Of a stretch of DNA of 64,000 bases, positions 1-10,311 are shown in pieces; position 1 is the stretch's first letter; every line of letters starts with the position of its first letter. Location of the stretch: the NCBI GenBank assembly GCA_963971225.1, contig OZ020267.1, forward strand, positions 35,802,989 through 35,866,988, written 5' to 3'. The notes under the pieces are model-generated. The model was not told the origin of the DNA, ran no database searches, and saw only the letters and a list, made by a program, of their open reading frames with translations. The position numbers and the translations under genes were made by a program. This stretch comes from Melieria omissa (lineage: Eukaryota > Arthropoda > Insecta > Diptera > Ulidiidae).

Positions 1-99
1 AATTTTTTCAAATTGACAAACGCAAATTAACTGCAGACAACCAATTTTCATAAACAACTAAACAATTAAAAATCAATTCATACTCAAAATGTGATAAGG

Positions 100-215
100 C
101 AACGTAAAAATAAATCTTTCATAAAAGTTGTGAAGCAACGTAAAAGAAAATTCTCTCAAATAAAAGTTTCGGCAACGTAAATAACAAAAAAATCATAAAT
201 AAAAGTTATGAAGCA
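100..215. repeat. Short tandem repeat, about 36-37 bp, three copies
   Basis: A unit containing GGCAACGTAA or AAGCAACGTAA followed by an AT-rich stretch ending in ATAAAAGTT recurs at about 100, 136 and 173. A degenerate fourth start lies at about 211, where the mariner relic begins. The copies are diverged. It abuts the 5' side of a truncated transposase, so it could be remodelled element end sequence, but no terminal inverted repeat is visible. Confidence 0.6.
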
Positions 216-470
216 AGTGAGTGTAAGAACTGCGCAAAACTTTTCCAAATTCCGAAGTGGTGATTGTGACGTTGAGGATGCCCCACGCTCTGGTCGTCCT
301 GAGGTCCTTAACTCTGACGTCTTGCTGCACCTCGTGGAAGCAGAGCCAACTTTGAGAGTCGATATGATATCTGGAAGGTTACATTCATCACATGGAACAA
401 TTTACAAGCACCTGGTTCAATTGGACAAGGTTCCAAAGCTTGGAAAATGGGTTCCGCATATACTAAAAAA
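208..470 (+). pseudogene. Mariner transposase N-terminal fragment (HTH region)
   Basis: The frame encodes an RSGDCDVEDAPRSGRP segment followed by a second helix-turn-helix-like part and ends with GKWVPHIL. This is the order seen in the DNA-binding half of mariner transposases, where a GDFDVxDxxRSGRP linker joins two HTH motifs and the region ends in a WVPHEL-type motif. The catalytic half is absent: similarity stops near 470 in a poly-A run and the frame closes at 498. The first residues of a normal transposase are also missing. It is a dead internal fragment of a DD34D-type mariner; the subfamily cannot be fixed from this piece. Confidence 0.8.
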
Positions 471-498
471 AAATGTTGTTGCATTGTTATTTTCGTAA

Positions 499-3041
499 AA
501 AACTTACAGTAGTTAAGTCTTTGGTATCAACAGATCTTTTAATACGAAATTTCATCTTTCTAACTTTTCGCATATTATTCTGTTAAATATCTTCTTTTGT
601 TTTGTTTTAAAGAAAAATACATCTCTTACGTATTGCGAAAAATTTCACAATCCACCTTTAACTCCTCCAGCCGAAGGTAAACATTTGTTTGCGCATAAAA
701 CAAATTACTTCACCTGCACATATTTCACTTGCGACCTTGTCACACAAAGCAAAGCACAGTCAGCTATTTTGCAACATGCAACAAAGTGTTGCCGCTTTCT
801 AACGTGCATTTGTTTTAACCCTTTTTTCTTCCTCGCCAACAATGTGATTCGTGTTGTACAAACATTTCGGAGACGCCCCAGAAATTGCTACATGACGGCA
901 CATAGCGACAGCGCAGCGAACACAACTTCGCGTTGGGCAATTTTGCATGCTTTTCAACCCTTTATCAGGTGTGCTGGTTGTTGTTGTTGCTGTTGTAAAG
1001 AGTTCAACACAAAATGGCAACATGTGTTTTCGTTGCAGTGCACATAAAGCACGAAGTGTTACAATGTAACAATGTAACATTTAAAAGGGTTAAAAGATAA
1101 ACGTTGCACGTGCGCCGCGTTGTCGTGAAATTTCAAACGCGCCACACGTAACACAGATCAGTCGCGCTTCATTGCAACGCAATATGCAGCAACATGAATA
1201 TTTAAAAATTATGACAAAGTGCGCTTAAACGGACCTGACACGCCAAACACAATTTGACGCCTGTAAATTGGACTGTAAACATTTGTATGGCTGTGTGTCT
1301 GTGTTGGCTCACGCAACGACAGCCAGTCGGCCGGTTCACGTTTCTATTGGTCGCTTCAGTGACACGCTTCGCTCGCACAAACAAATTTCGAGATTTCCCT
1401 TCAAAATTGGCCCCTGGGGTATTTGCGGCGGTCGCCGGCCGCCAGCCGACTGCTAAGTGCCCTAATCAGTGCGGAAAAGGTTCTGCCCGCCTGTACACAT
1501 TATAAGAAATTCATAAACTTAATTATACGAAAGTGAAGTGATTTGAATTTCCAACGCATTACTTGTCTTGCGGGCCGATTTGCTGCGTGCGCCTGCAACA
1601 TTAAAGTCGAAGTTGGGGGAAATTTCCGCTGCCGCTTTCGACCTTCCGCTGGTGATGAAATTTCCGCTGCGGCGTTTGACCTTCCGCTCCTGCGGACAGT
1701 TGTCTCTCATCAGAGTCGAGTTCATAAGCAGCCAGGAAACAATCAACTCAGATTAAGCAATGCCATCTTTGGCCTGTCATGTCAGTTAAAAAACTTTTTC
1801 GAGACAAAATGTTTTGTCACTTTCGTTCAGCTGAGACGAAATCTCTTGAGGAAAGAATTTCAGTTTATGCTTTCGACTTTTTGCAATGATTTCCACTTCA
1901 CATCTTTTTCAGAATGTGCGCCGCTCCTTCCGTTCCTTGATTGATCCCTTGTTGAGTATTGTTTTTTTTTACATGTCTTCACGCTTCATGAATTCGACTA
2001 TTCAGTTATTGAACCTTTTATTCAGCAAATCTGCAATAAATCATTAGTCAGTTAAAAACAAAAGTCACGAGCCACTGAATTGAACAATTCAGATATTAAC
2101 TTAACAAGTCAATCAATTGGATCTGACAACTTTCGGCTAGTTTAGGTTTGATGGCCCATGGGGCCGTTTATTTGGTCAGCAACATACGCTCAGCTATTTT
2201 GTCTGCTTTTTAGCCTCTTTTATGTGCACCTAAATACAGCAACGTATATCCATTCGTTGTTGTATCCTTTCACTCAACTCCACCCTTCAGTTTCATTTTT
2301 TGGCTCCCTTTATGTCCAAATGCTCGCCTCCACATGTGTCAAACTTCGAACTTTCCATTCAAATGAGCTGCAATGTTTCATCAGATTGGTGAGAGTGAAA
2401 GTGTGCCTCAACACTCGTTAACTTCGCATCATTCTCAAACCACGCTTTCTGCCCTATCATCTCCGTCATCAGAAAAGGTGTTGTTTTGCGCAAATGTAGC
2501 AATTTTTTGCGTTATTGCTTCCTTCCTGACTGCCAGCTTACATGTCGCCCCACCGCATCATTCACTCGATTATCCTTTCGCTTTGAGTTCGTGCGTGTAA
2601 TTTCCTGTGTTGTTTGTGTTTGCCGAAAAAATTCGCATACTTTCCCTTTCTCCATTCTACTTCAATCGATAATTTGCTCGCCGCATTCATTTACATGCCG
2701 TCGACCTGCCGGCATTTTCTGTAGACACCTTTTTGTGTGAGCAAAACAAATTTTGGCCAATGCCAACTCGGCATTCCTTGTCAAACTTATCTAATCCCTT
2801 GCTTTTATTTTTTTCATGTCCCTTTTTGTATGACCCCAACTAAATGCTTTTGTGGAGAATTGTGGGAAGGACATCATTATCGAACTTTTGTGCGTATTTG
2901 TTTTATTTCTTCTCTGTTAACTTTCCCTTATTTTTTGGCATACAAGATTTGCAAACATTTTCCATGGCCAAGAAAAAATAACAAAATTCTTTCATATTAT
3001 TTATTTATTTAAAACGAAAAAGAGATGAGATCATTTCGGTT
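499..3041. other. Intergenic, no gene recognised
   Basis: Several short open frames occur on both strands, but none shows recognisable domains, splice structure or coding-like composition. The only internal structure noted is a 38-bp near-duplication at about 1619-1694, each unit starting GAAATTTCCGCTGC and containing GACCTTCCGCT. Scattered CAA and TTG runs explain the Cys- and Gln-rich readings near 960-1030. Confidence 0.6.
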
Positions 3042-3446
3042 ACGCATCCTAATCTTCTCCTCAAATAGCAACGCACAGTTTTGCGGGTCACTGACAGCTC
3101 GAGTGCGTCATTTGATTAGAGCGAAGATATGATTTATATTTAAAAGGGACAGTAATGAAGCAAAGGATTTTTTCTCAAACTATGCACTGGTTGTAATCCA
3201 ATAAATTCATGGGTGAATTCCATTCAATGGAAGTGCAAAGAAGAAGCAAAATTTGGTGGAAAGGAAACTAAAGAGTTAAAAACTAAAGAGTAAAGAAACC
3301 CATGAATTTATTGGTTTACAAACAGTGCATAGTTTGAGAGTAAATCCTTTGCTTAATTATTGTCCCTTCTAATCAAATGACGCACTCGATCTGACAGTGA
3401 CCCGCACAACTGTGCGTTGCTATTTGAGGAGAAGATTAGGATGCGT
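3042..3446. mobile_element. Foldback-type MITE with long inverted arms
   Basis: The left arm begins ACGCATCCTAATCTTCTCC and reads through CAATAAATTCATGGG near 3215. The right arm, from about 3298 to 3446, is its reverse complement and ends GAAGATTAGGATGCGT. The arms are roughly 150-175 bp with a central spacer of about 80 bp. The left arm carries an extra segment of about 25 bp (near 3120-3145) absent from the right. There is no coding capacity. Terminal flanks do not give a clear target duplication, so the superfamily is not assigned. Confidence 0.8.
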
Positions 3447-4040
3447 TACGTTACAACCAAAGTGTTGATATGAGAGAATTACAAATCTTTGTTTGGTTTT
3501 ATTTGCCTTTTGGTCTTTGAATACCAATAAAATAGTGTAAGAATATAATTTTAATAACATAAAAAGTAAGTATGTCACTAATTTAGTGACAAAAAATTTA
3601 GTTATCAGTAGAGAAATGCAGTAGAACTGAGTTATTGGTTGAATCATTGTTGAAAGGAATCTCATCCAATGGATTGGAGAGCTTTCAACTCTAGAACAAC
3701 CATTGCGGTCATTTTACGGTATTTCATTTTTAAATATCTGTAGTTTCTGTAGTATTTCTATCAAGTCTCGCTTTATTGACTTTTAATTTTTTTATCGTTA
3801 AAAATTTTATATTTAAAAAAAATTTATTTTGTGAAAAATTTGCCATCGGATTTGGCAAATTTGGGTACTTTTCGAGATATCAGCCGATATGATAAGTAGT
3901 CTTTGTAGGTATGGAAAACTTGCGGTCTTTCTGGTGTTTATAACATAAAAAAGGACAAGAAAATTTCAAGCAATTAAGAATTTAAACCTCAGTACTCAAA
4001 AAATTATATATTGTATAAACATTAGACACGTACTTAAAGT

Positions 4041-4170
4041 AGAGCTTCAAACAAAGTCTGGACTCTGAGTTCGAAGTCTGAACCGTCCAGATTTCATGTA
4101 AAATTAGAGTTTCAAACAAAGTCCGGACTCTGAGTTCGAAGTCTGAACCGTCCGGATTTCATGTAAAATT
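4041..4170. repeat. Tandem duplication, 65 bp x 2
   Basis: Two adjacent units start AGAGYTTCAAACAAAGTC and end TTTCATGTAAAATT. They differ by only a few C/T substitutions, so this is a recent local duplication. It is non-coding. Confidence 0.85.
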
Positions 4171-4939
4171 ACAAATTTTTTTATGAAGAAAGAGTGTTTT
4201 ATCAGTTCATATTAACTTTCTGCAGTGCATTGCACATTCGCCAAGGTGGTTTTGCCGACTGCAACCGTTGCTTTCTAGTTTTGACGGCTCATCGATTGAC
4301 AATACACCCACCAACTCTTGCTTTGAACTCTTCGAGCCAGTGCTTGAAGTTTGCTCGCACGTTTGACTTCTCCATACAAAATCGCAAATTTGCATCTTTT
4401 TTCTCAACACTGTCACTCAGCGCATAAGTTCTTCAATGTAAGTGCAATCTAGTTACACTAGATCACGTCAGAAAGATACGATTTTGTACTTAAAATACTT
4501 TTCAGACACTTTGGTGCTTGCATGAGGCAGTTTTGTTTGAGTCAAGCATGGACACCAGCAAAGAGAAATTAGACAAAATTTTATAGTTTTTTTTTAACAA
4601 AGAAAGCACGAGCGAGGCGACTGAATAACTATGCTAATAGGATTTATTTATTTATTCATTTTATCTATTACTGAAACAACCAATTTTTGTTTCATCAATT
4701 CGGGTAATTTTGGTACCAAAGATGCACCAGGGCCTCGAAGCCATTTGAAAAAAGTCGATAAAATCATGAAAATTGTCAAGTTCCATTCTCATGCAGCAAT
4801 GTTTGATTGTCCTTTAGCTAAATTTTGAACAAAAACCAAATTTGGAATCACTGTGCTGGATATAAAAAGAAGCTCGATACAACAAAAACCCCTCTATATG
4901 AAAATCATTGCTAAACCGCAACAAAATCGACTATTTTTT

Positions 4940-5525
4940 GAAGCCAATAATGAGTGGTGATGAAAAATGTATGACATGCGACCGAGTCAAGCGAACGTTG
5001 ACCAAGCCAGGATTGACGGCTAGTAAGGTTTTGCTGTGTGTTTATTGGAATTGATAGGGACTCGCCTACTCGTCTATGAGTTGCTCTCCTACAGCCGACT
5101 TCTTAATATGGATTTGTATTGGCAACAATTGGATCGTTCGAAGGAAGCAATAGATTATGTTGCGCCAGAAGATCCGAAAGATTAGATTGATGATTGACAA
5201 TCAGGCATGTTCTGCTGTGAGTTTTGTTTGAATTGATAGGGAATCATCTACCATGATCTCATAAAGCTGAATTTTTCATACATTCCTGTACTGGCAACAA
5301 TTTGATCGCTCGAAGGACGCAATGGATAGTATTGTGCCAGAAGTTCCGGGAGATTGAATTATAGATTAACAATCAGGCAAGTTTTGCTGTGTGTTTGATG
5401 GAATTGATAGGGAATCATTTACTATGAGCAGTCTTAATTGCAGTCGAGTTCTTAATTGGATCGTCCGAAAGAAAGCAACCGATAGTTTCACGTCAGAAGA
5501 TTCGAAAGATTTGTTGGGAGCTTCT
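4940..5525 (+). pseudogene. Mariner transposase central fragment, internally triplicated
   Basis: Conceptual translation gives MSGDEKC (equivalent of the TGDEKW motif with the first catalytic Asp), then TKPGLTASKVLLCVYW and YWQQLDRSKEAID, the order found in the middle of mariner transposases. Stop codons interrupt it at once. The part from KVLLCV to the QQLDR-SKEAID region occurs three times in direct tandem, marked by GAATTGATAGGGA at about 5050, 5231 and 5401. Copies two and three are more diverged and copy three has lost its middle. The later catalytic motifs are absent. It is a decayed mariner that underwent local tandem duplication. Confidence 0.75.
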
Positions 5526-5831
5526 AATGCATCTACCTTATAAAATGGAACTGGGACTAAATGATTACTTGTTCCTGTTTATTGGGAATGGTTTTTCTAG
5601 AGAATCATTTGCCTCAAGAGAGAAAAAAAAAATAACTAATTGTTCTTGTCAACTTTTTCATGGAGAAATAGAAATGGAAATGCTGCAAATTATTCCTTCA
5701 AAACTTTTCTCAACTGCCATTGTCACATCGCATTAGTTCTGCACATAATTTATTTACTTTAAGACTTTTTTTATTACTCTGACTACTTTTCTAAGATGAA
5801 TAATCAGTCGGAATATTGCACATTGAACAAG

Positions 5832-5876
5832 AAATATTTGTTATATATTTTTATAACAAATATATAACAAATATTT
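5832..5876. repeat. Perfect 19-bp inverted repeat, AT-rich hairpin
   Basis: Arms 5832-5850 and 5858-5876 are exact reverse complements separated by seven bases. The arm reads AAATATTTGTTATATATTT. A further TTTGTTATAA tract follows. It could be a cruciform-prone site or the remnant of a palindromic element; no function is shown. Confidence 0.85.
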
Positions 5877-6118
5877 GTTAATATTGTTGTTTATTTGTTA
5901 TAATTTTTTGAAGCAAACTCCACTTTACGAGGTCTTTGGAGCAAATTTTATGAATAAAGGGAACAAAGAAATTGCATCAAAATTTTAAGTATTTTTCCAT
6001 AGAGATGTTCCCACAAAATTGTGAAAAACATTGCTGTGTTTCAAAGTTATGTTACGAAATCTCTGCTATATCCTATTGCTACATAGATTTGAAAAAATCA
6101 ATAGTAATCTTTACTTAA

Positions 6119-6623
6119 CCCTTTCGACTCCGACTTGGCCTGAGAGCAACTTCACCTATTTGTCATCTTATAGCAAGAGCTACGATTGATTTATGGGTTT
6201 AATTTAAAAAGGCACCGACAAATTAATATTTTTAGAACTGAATTCAAAGCAAGTTACAAAAATTTTACTGTTATCTCCAAAATAATTTCCAATAATTTGC
6301 AGCGATATCAGGGAAAGTTTGGGTTCTAATTGAAGTCTACGAATTAGGCGCGTTTGATCAAAACCCTGTTTCTTTAATAACGGTAAAATAAAATCAAAAA
6401 AAATAATTTTGTATTTTTCCACAAATATTAGATAATTTTTCTGTAATTAAAAAATATTGATACAAAATTTATTTAACTTGTTTTAAGCTAAAATTGTTCA
6501 AAAGTAAACTAGCTTTAGAACTCTAAAAAAGAGGCGTGACGACTTCAACTGTCGTGTTTCATGATTTAAATACCAAAAAAAAAATAATATCGAGACACAG
6601 GCTTAAATTCGGGGTCGAAAGGG
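6119..6623. mobile_element. TTAA-flanked MITE, piggyBac-like (family 1, copy a)
   Basis: The element starts CCCTTTCGACTCCGACTTGG and ends with the inverted form CGGGGTCGAAAGGG. It is flanked on both sides by TTAA (6115-6118 and 6624-6627). TTAA target duplication with ends beginning CCC is the hallmark of piggyBac-type transposons. The 505-bp interior has no transposase. A homologous copy lies at 21904-22418, which confirms the boundaries. Confidence 0.8.
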
Positions 6624-6627
6624 TTAA

Positions 6628-8868
6628 ATCCAATAAAAAAAATCCGCACACGCTTGAGTGTTTTTTGTTTCAATCATTCCATTGAAAGTTCCAGCAGTGT
6701 TTTTTGATGCGTGCGGCATTAGGCAAATTAACAGATTCCTAATGGAAATGAATTTAATTAACTTCAGGACTATCACCAATCAAGTTGGTTAATTACAGAT
6801 TCCGTATTTCGCCGTTCGCTTCAATCATAAGCAGAGCGACAGAATGACAGGCAATTGAATAGCAGTTAATACGCAGAAATTCATATAATTTACTGGAACA
6901 CGTAATTCATGTACAGACACACTTATGTATTTATGTAATGAAGTGGTTTGTGTCGAATCGAAGCGGAAATGAAGAGCTTGACAAACGCACAAAGCGAATT
7001 AAATTCAATGCGTTTGATAGTCAGCAACGTTGCGCTGCCAAACCTGGAGCCAACATCAGCAACGAATGAAACAAAAATGTTGTATTTCCTTTAAAAAAGA
7101 CGATGAGGCAAGAGAGAGAGAGTGGGGTGTTTGCGGAAACTGCCACCGTTAGCAGTAATGGACCAACAAGCGGCGGAAGTCAGTTGGCAGTGGCGCTGCA
7201 TGGAGCCAACTACAACTACAAAAGAGCAACGCCAACGCAGCGCCAAGCATGGGAAACAAATGCGGTCAGAGACAGAGGCAACAGAGAGGTGATGAGGAAG
7301 AGGTCAGTGGGTCGTAGCAAAACGCCGCCATAATGTCTGCCAAAAATGTGATACTTTGTATTTGCTCAGGGCAAACCATTCATTTATGTGTGAATGTGTG
7401 CGTGTGTGTGTGTGTAGGAATTTTCGCCCCTAGCGATGCTGTTGTGCGGGTGTGGTGCACCACAGATGAAAACTAGGAAAAATCGATAAAAATAAAATGT
7501 TGTCGCAATTTTTAAATCCAATTTTTTTCGTTCATTTTCTTGGTGGTTTGCGTTTAAAATTTTGACAGTTTTGTTTGTCGAAGTATTTGAAGTGAATGAC
7601 GTGTCTTTAGTGAGAGCGCAAACTTTTAGCTCCAAGGTTGAGCAAACACCTAACAAAACCTTGAAGCTTTTAGTGTGATTTGCTGGACGCATTTGAGGGC
7701 GAAACCCAAGTGTTGTTACATTAGTTGCGACTGTCGCTGTGGGTTCTCCGCCTTTCGTGGTGCATTTGCAGCGACGCTGACATTTGGCATTTGCTCAGCT
7801 GCTGACATCAGCACTCGGCAAGCAAGCAAACCGTAAAGGCCAAAGTTCGTGGCACATGTGAGCGAGCAGCGCTCTGTGTGTAAGTGTGCGTGTGTGGGTG
7901 TTGGTAGTGCAATGCTGCGCAGCTACCATTGCTACTGTTGCGAATCGAATTAGACAATTGGCAATTGAATTTACGCTTTGTTGCAATCGCAGTCCAGCGC
8001 GCTAAATGTAATCAAATTATTTCTCTGCCAGTTACGCAACCATATCAACAACGCCATTTTCCCGAGAAATCGGCAGCACTACAGTTGAATGAGATTTCCA
8101 CGAAGCAGCAGCTGCCGGCATTCATAAAGCAGCCTCACAACGTTGCCACTGCTTATTGCATTCTGTGTTTGTCAAGTGTGACGATACGTGGCGCGTTGGC
8201 TGAGCTGCGCCGTGCTGCAGTCAGTCGCCATGGCTTCGGCTTTCATTATGCAAATGCCAGTGTAAGTCGAATGAAACAAAAATGCAGACATCCGTCCAGG
8301 CTGACTGCCAGCCGACTCTGTACATCACCTGCAGCTGTAACCCATTTTTGCATTTTGCTTTTTGTTGCTGTTTTCCCCTAAGTATACTTTACATTGCATA
8401 ATGTCTTTTTCAGTTGCTGTAAGCCGGCATCTGTGCGCGCCCACTCAAAGCTGTGTGTGTGTGCGGGCAGTGAACACTCAATGTGAATGTGTTTGTTTGT
8501 GTATGTTCAGGTTTCAAAGAATATTTGTTGAAATTCTACGAATATGAGCCTAAAGACTTGATTTGTCTCTTGCGGTGTAGAAATATATTTGCATAAAAAA
8601 GCGGAGCATACAAATAGACAGTTGCGAAAATATTTCCCACAGCTTGAATGCCTCAATTTTCAACAGAATTTCAGGAGAAAATATTACAAAATATTTGAAA
8701 TTTTTGTATGATAGATCAACTAATGAACTCTTGGCATTGCTAAAGAGTTGAAAAGTATGTAAAATCATGTTTTGCATTGTAAATGATTTTGTATGAAAAT
8801 AAGTGAGGGTCTAATGTAGCTTCTTTAAAGTATACCATTTCCTAAAAAATTAGTGTAGTAACATGCAA
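6628..8868. other. Intergenic, no gene recognised
   Basis: No gene is recognised. A 76-codon frame at 7103-7333 has no known domain and is not supported. A (GT)n microsatellite sits near 7397-7417. Stretches near 7700-8400 are less AT-rich but lack coding signatures. Confidence 0.5.
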
Positions 8869-9235
8869 GATAGGTAACATAGCTAGGTAGGTTGTAGTGG
8901 CTGCCTCCCACACATGTTACATACTAAGGCCTCTATATGGGCCTATTGTGATACCACAAATTCTACCCGTTTGATATGTGTATGCAACACTGTTCAACAT
9001 GTGTTACAACACACATTTCAAAACGATGGGGAAAGGACGGAGGGAGAATCCGAACGATGGTTTTGGCAATTTCCTTTCACACTTGGAGGTTTGTCCATTG
9101 TAATCCTCATCTGCTTCATGTGGATAGTGATAGAAGTAGACGAATGTTTCTTCAGCCCGAGCTAGCAATCGAACCTAGAGCCTCTGATATGAGAAGTCAG
9201 CTTGCTACCCGCTGCATTGTCGAGGCCGTCTAGTA
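8869..9235 (-). mobile_element. tRNA-derived SINE, near full length
   Basis: Read on the minus strand, the element begins at 9235 with a tRNA-like head: a degenerate A-box region around GCGGGTAGCAAGC and a B box GGTTCGATTGC about 45 bases later. The body contains CACACTTGGAGG-type sequence (inverse strand) shared with the second copy at 11217-11558. The tail is a degenerate AACCTACCT tract. Perfect 14-bp target duplications GTAGTAACATGCAA flank it at 8855-8868 and 9236-9249, which fixes both ends and shows LINE-style retroposition. Confidence 0.85.
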
Positions 9236-9320
9236 GTAGTAACATGCAATGTGACAGAAAATTGTTGACGTCAAATATGAATTAATATGTTTTACACTGG
9301 AACCATTCGTAATCTATGAA

Positions 9321-9846
9321 TCTATCTAAAAAAGATTGTCTGTTTGTTTGTTTGTTGGTCACACGACACTAAAACTCAAGAATCAAGAGACCGATTGAGC
9401 TGAATCTTTCTAGGAGTGTTTGTCTTGGCAGGTGGGCGCGATACCGCCCATACAATCCAAATTTTTAATATGAAATATCTTCGAAACTATAGGTCGAACA
9501 GCATTGAAATTTGGTACAGGGTCACTGTTTAGGTGTGTCATTTCACTGGTAAGCGTTGGTTTCATAGGTGTTGGACAAGGGACGTGACACTTTTCAAGCA
9601 ACCCAAATGTTTTGAATGACTGGAACTAAAGGTCACACATCAGTGACATTTGGCACAAACGATTTAGCATGGCAACGCCCATACAATTCAATTTTTTAAT
9701 GTACCTTCGGAACTTTAAGTCGGACAGCAAGCCTTAAGCAGCAAGTCTTAAGGAGCAAAACATGGATTAAAGTTTTGTATGAAGAAACTTTCTAAATTGG
9801 GCCCATTGACTTCAAACCTGCGAGCAAAGCCGTGGGGCCCTCCTAG
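9321..9846 (+). mobile_element. Non-autonomous Helitron-like element
   Basis: The 5' end TCTATCTAAAAAAGATTGTC with the following TGTTTGTTTGTTTG tract and the ACCGATTGAGCTGAAT motif match the 5' ends of many insect Helitrons. The 3' end GCAAAGCCGTGGGGCC...CTAG fits the GCGAAGCCGCGGG...CTRR signature. The element sits between A (9320) and T (9847) with no target duplication, as expected for Helitrons. There is no Rep-helicase gene. Short repeated phrases such as CGCCCATACAATYCAA occur twice inside. Confidence 0.7.
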
Positions 9847-10206
9847 TATAATAAAAGGAAGATTGTTTTTGTTATGACTAATATCAAAGTATTCATGATT
9901 CACCAAATTCATATAATGGTTCTGCTATGAAGCTAAACAAATTTCAATCTAATATCTGAAGTCAAAGAATTCGCGACAGTTAAGAGGACATAAAAGATAA
10001 GGTTAGGTTAACACCTTCGCTATCCTTCACTATCCCAGTCCCAATTCCAAGCAGAAGTTCTCTCAATAATAATTTAATATTTATTTATTAAGATGCCTTC
10101 AGACTATATAAGTAAAGTACTTTCGGAATGGGATTGTTAGTCAAAAAATTGGGAAAATACTTTTACGAAAAGCTTCACTATGCATTGAAAGTTCTTTTCA
10201 AAACTA
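9847..10206. other. Intergenic spacer between Helitron and mariner
   Basis: No gene is seen. A lone AAGGTTAGGTTAA at about 10000 resembles the SINE tail motif, but no SINE body is attached. Confidence 0.5.
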
Positions 10207-10311
10207 CAGGGTTTTTCATCATGAGCCAAAAAAGTAAATAAAGAAAAAAAATCAATTAAAATTTGTATTTTGATGAAACTTTATTATCAAAATAATATTT
10301 GGTTTGTGCCA

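Noticed and set aside
1080..1095. AAGGGTTAA as a TTAA element end
   Set aside because: No left partner TTAACCCTT within a reasonable distance.
7103..7333. 76-codon frame starting MRQERESGVFAET
   Set aside because: No recognised domain, no splice context, preceded by low-complexity sequence. Chance cannot be excluded.
9998..10012. AAGGTTAGGTTAA as telomere-like DNA
   Set aside because: Only two units and no attached SINE body. Too short to interpret.
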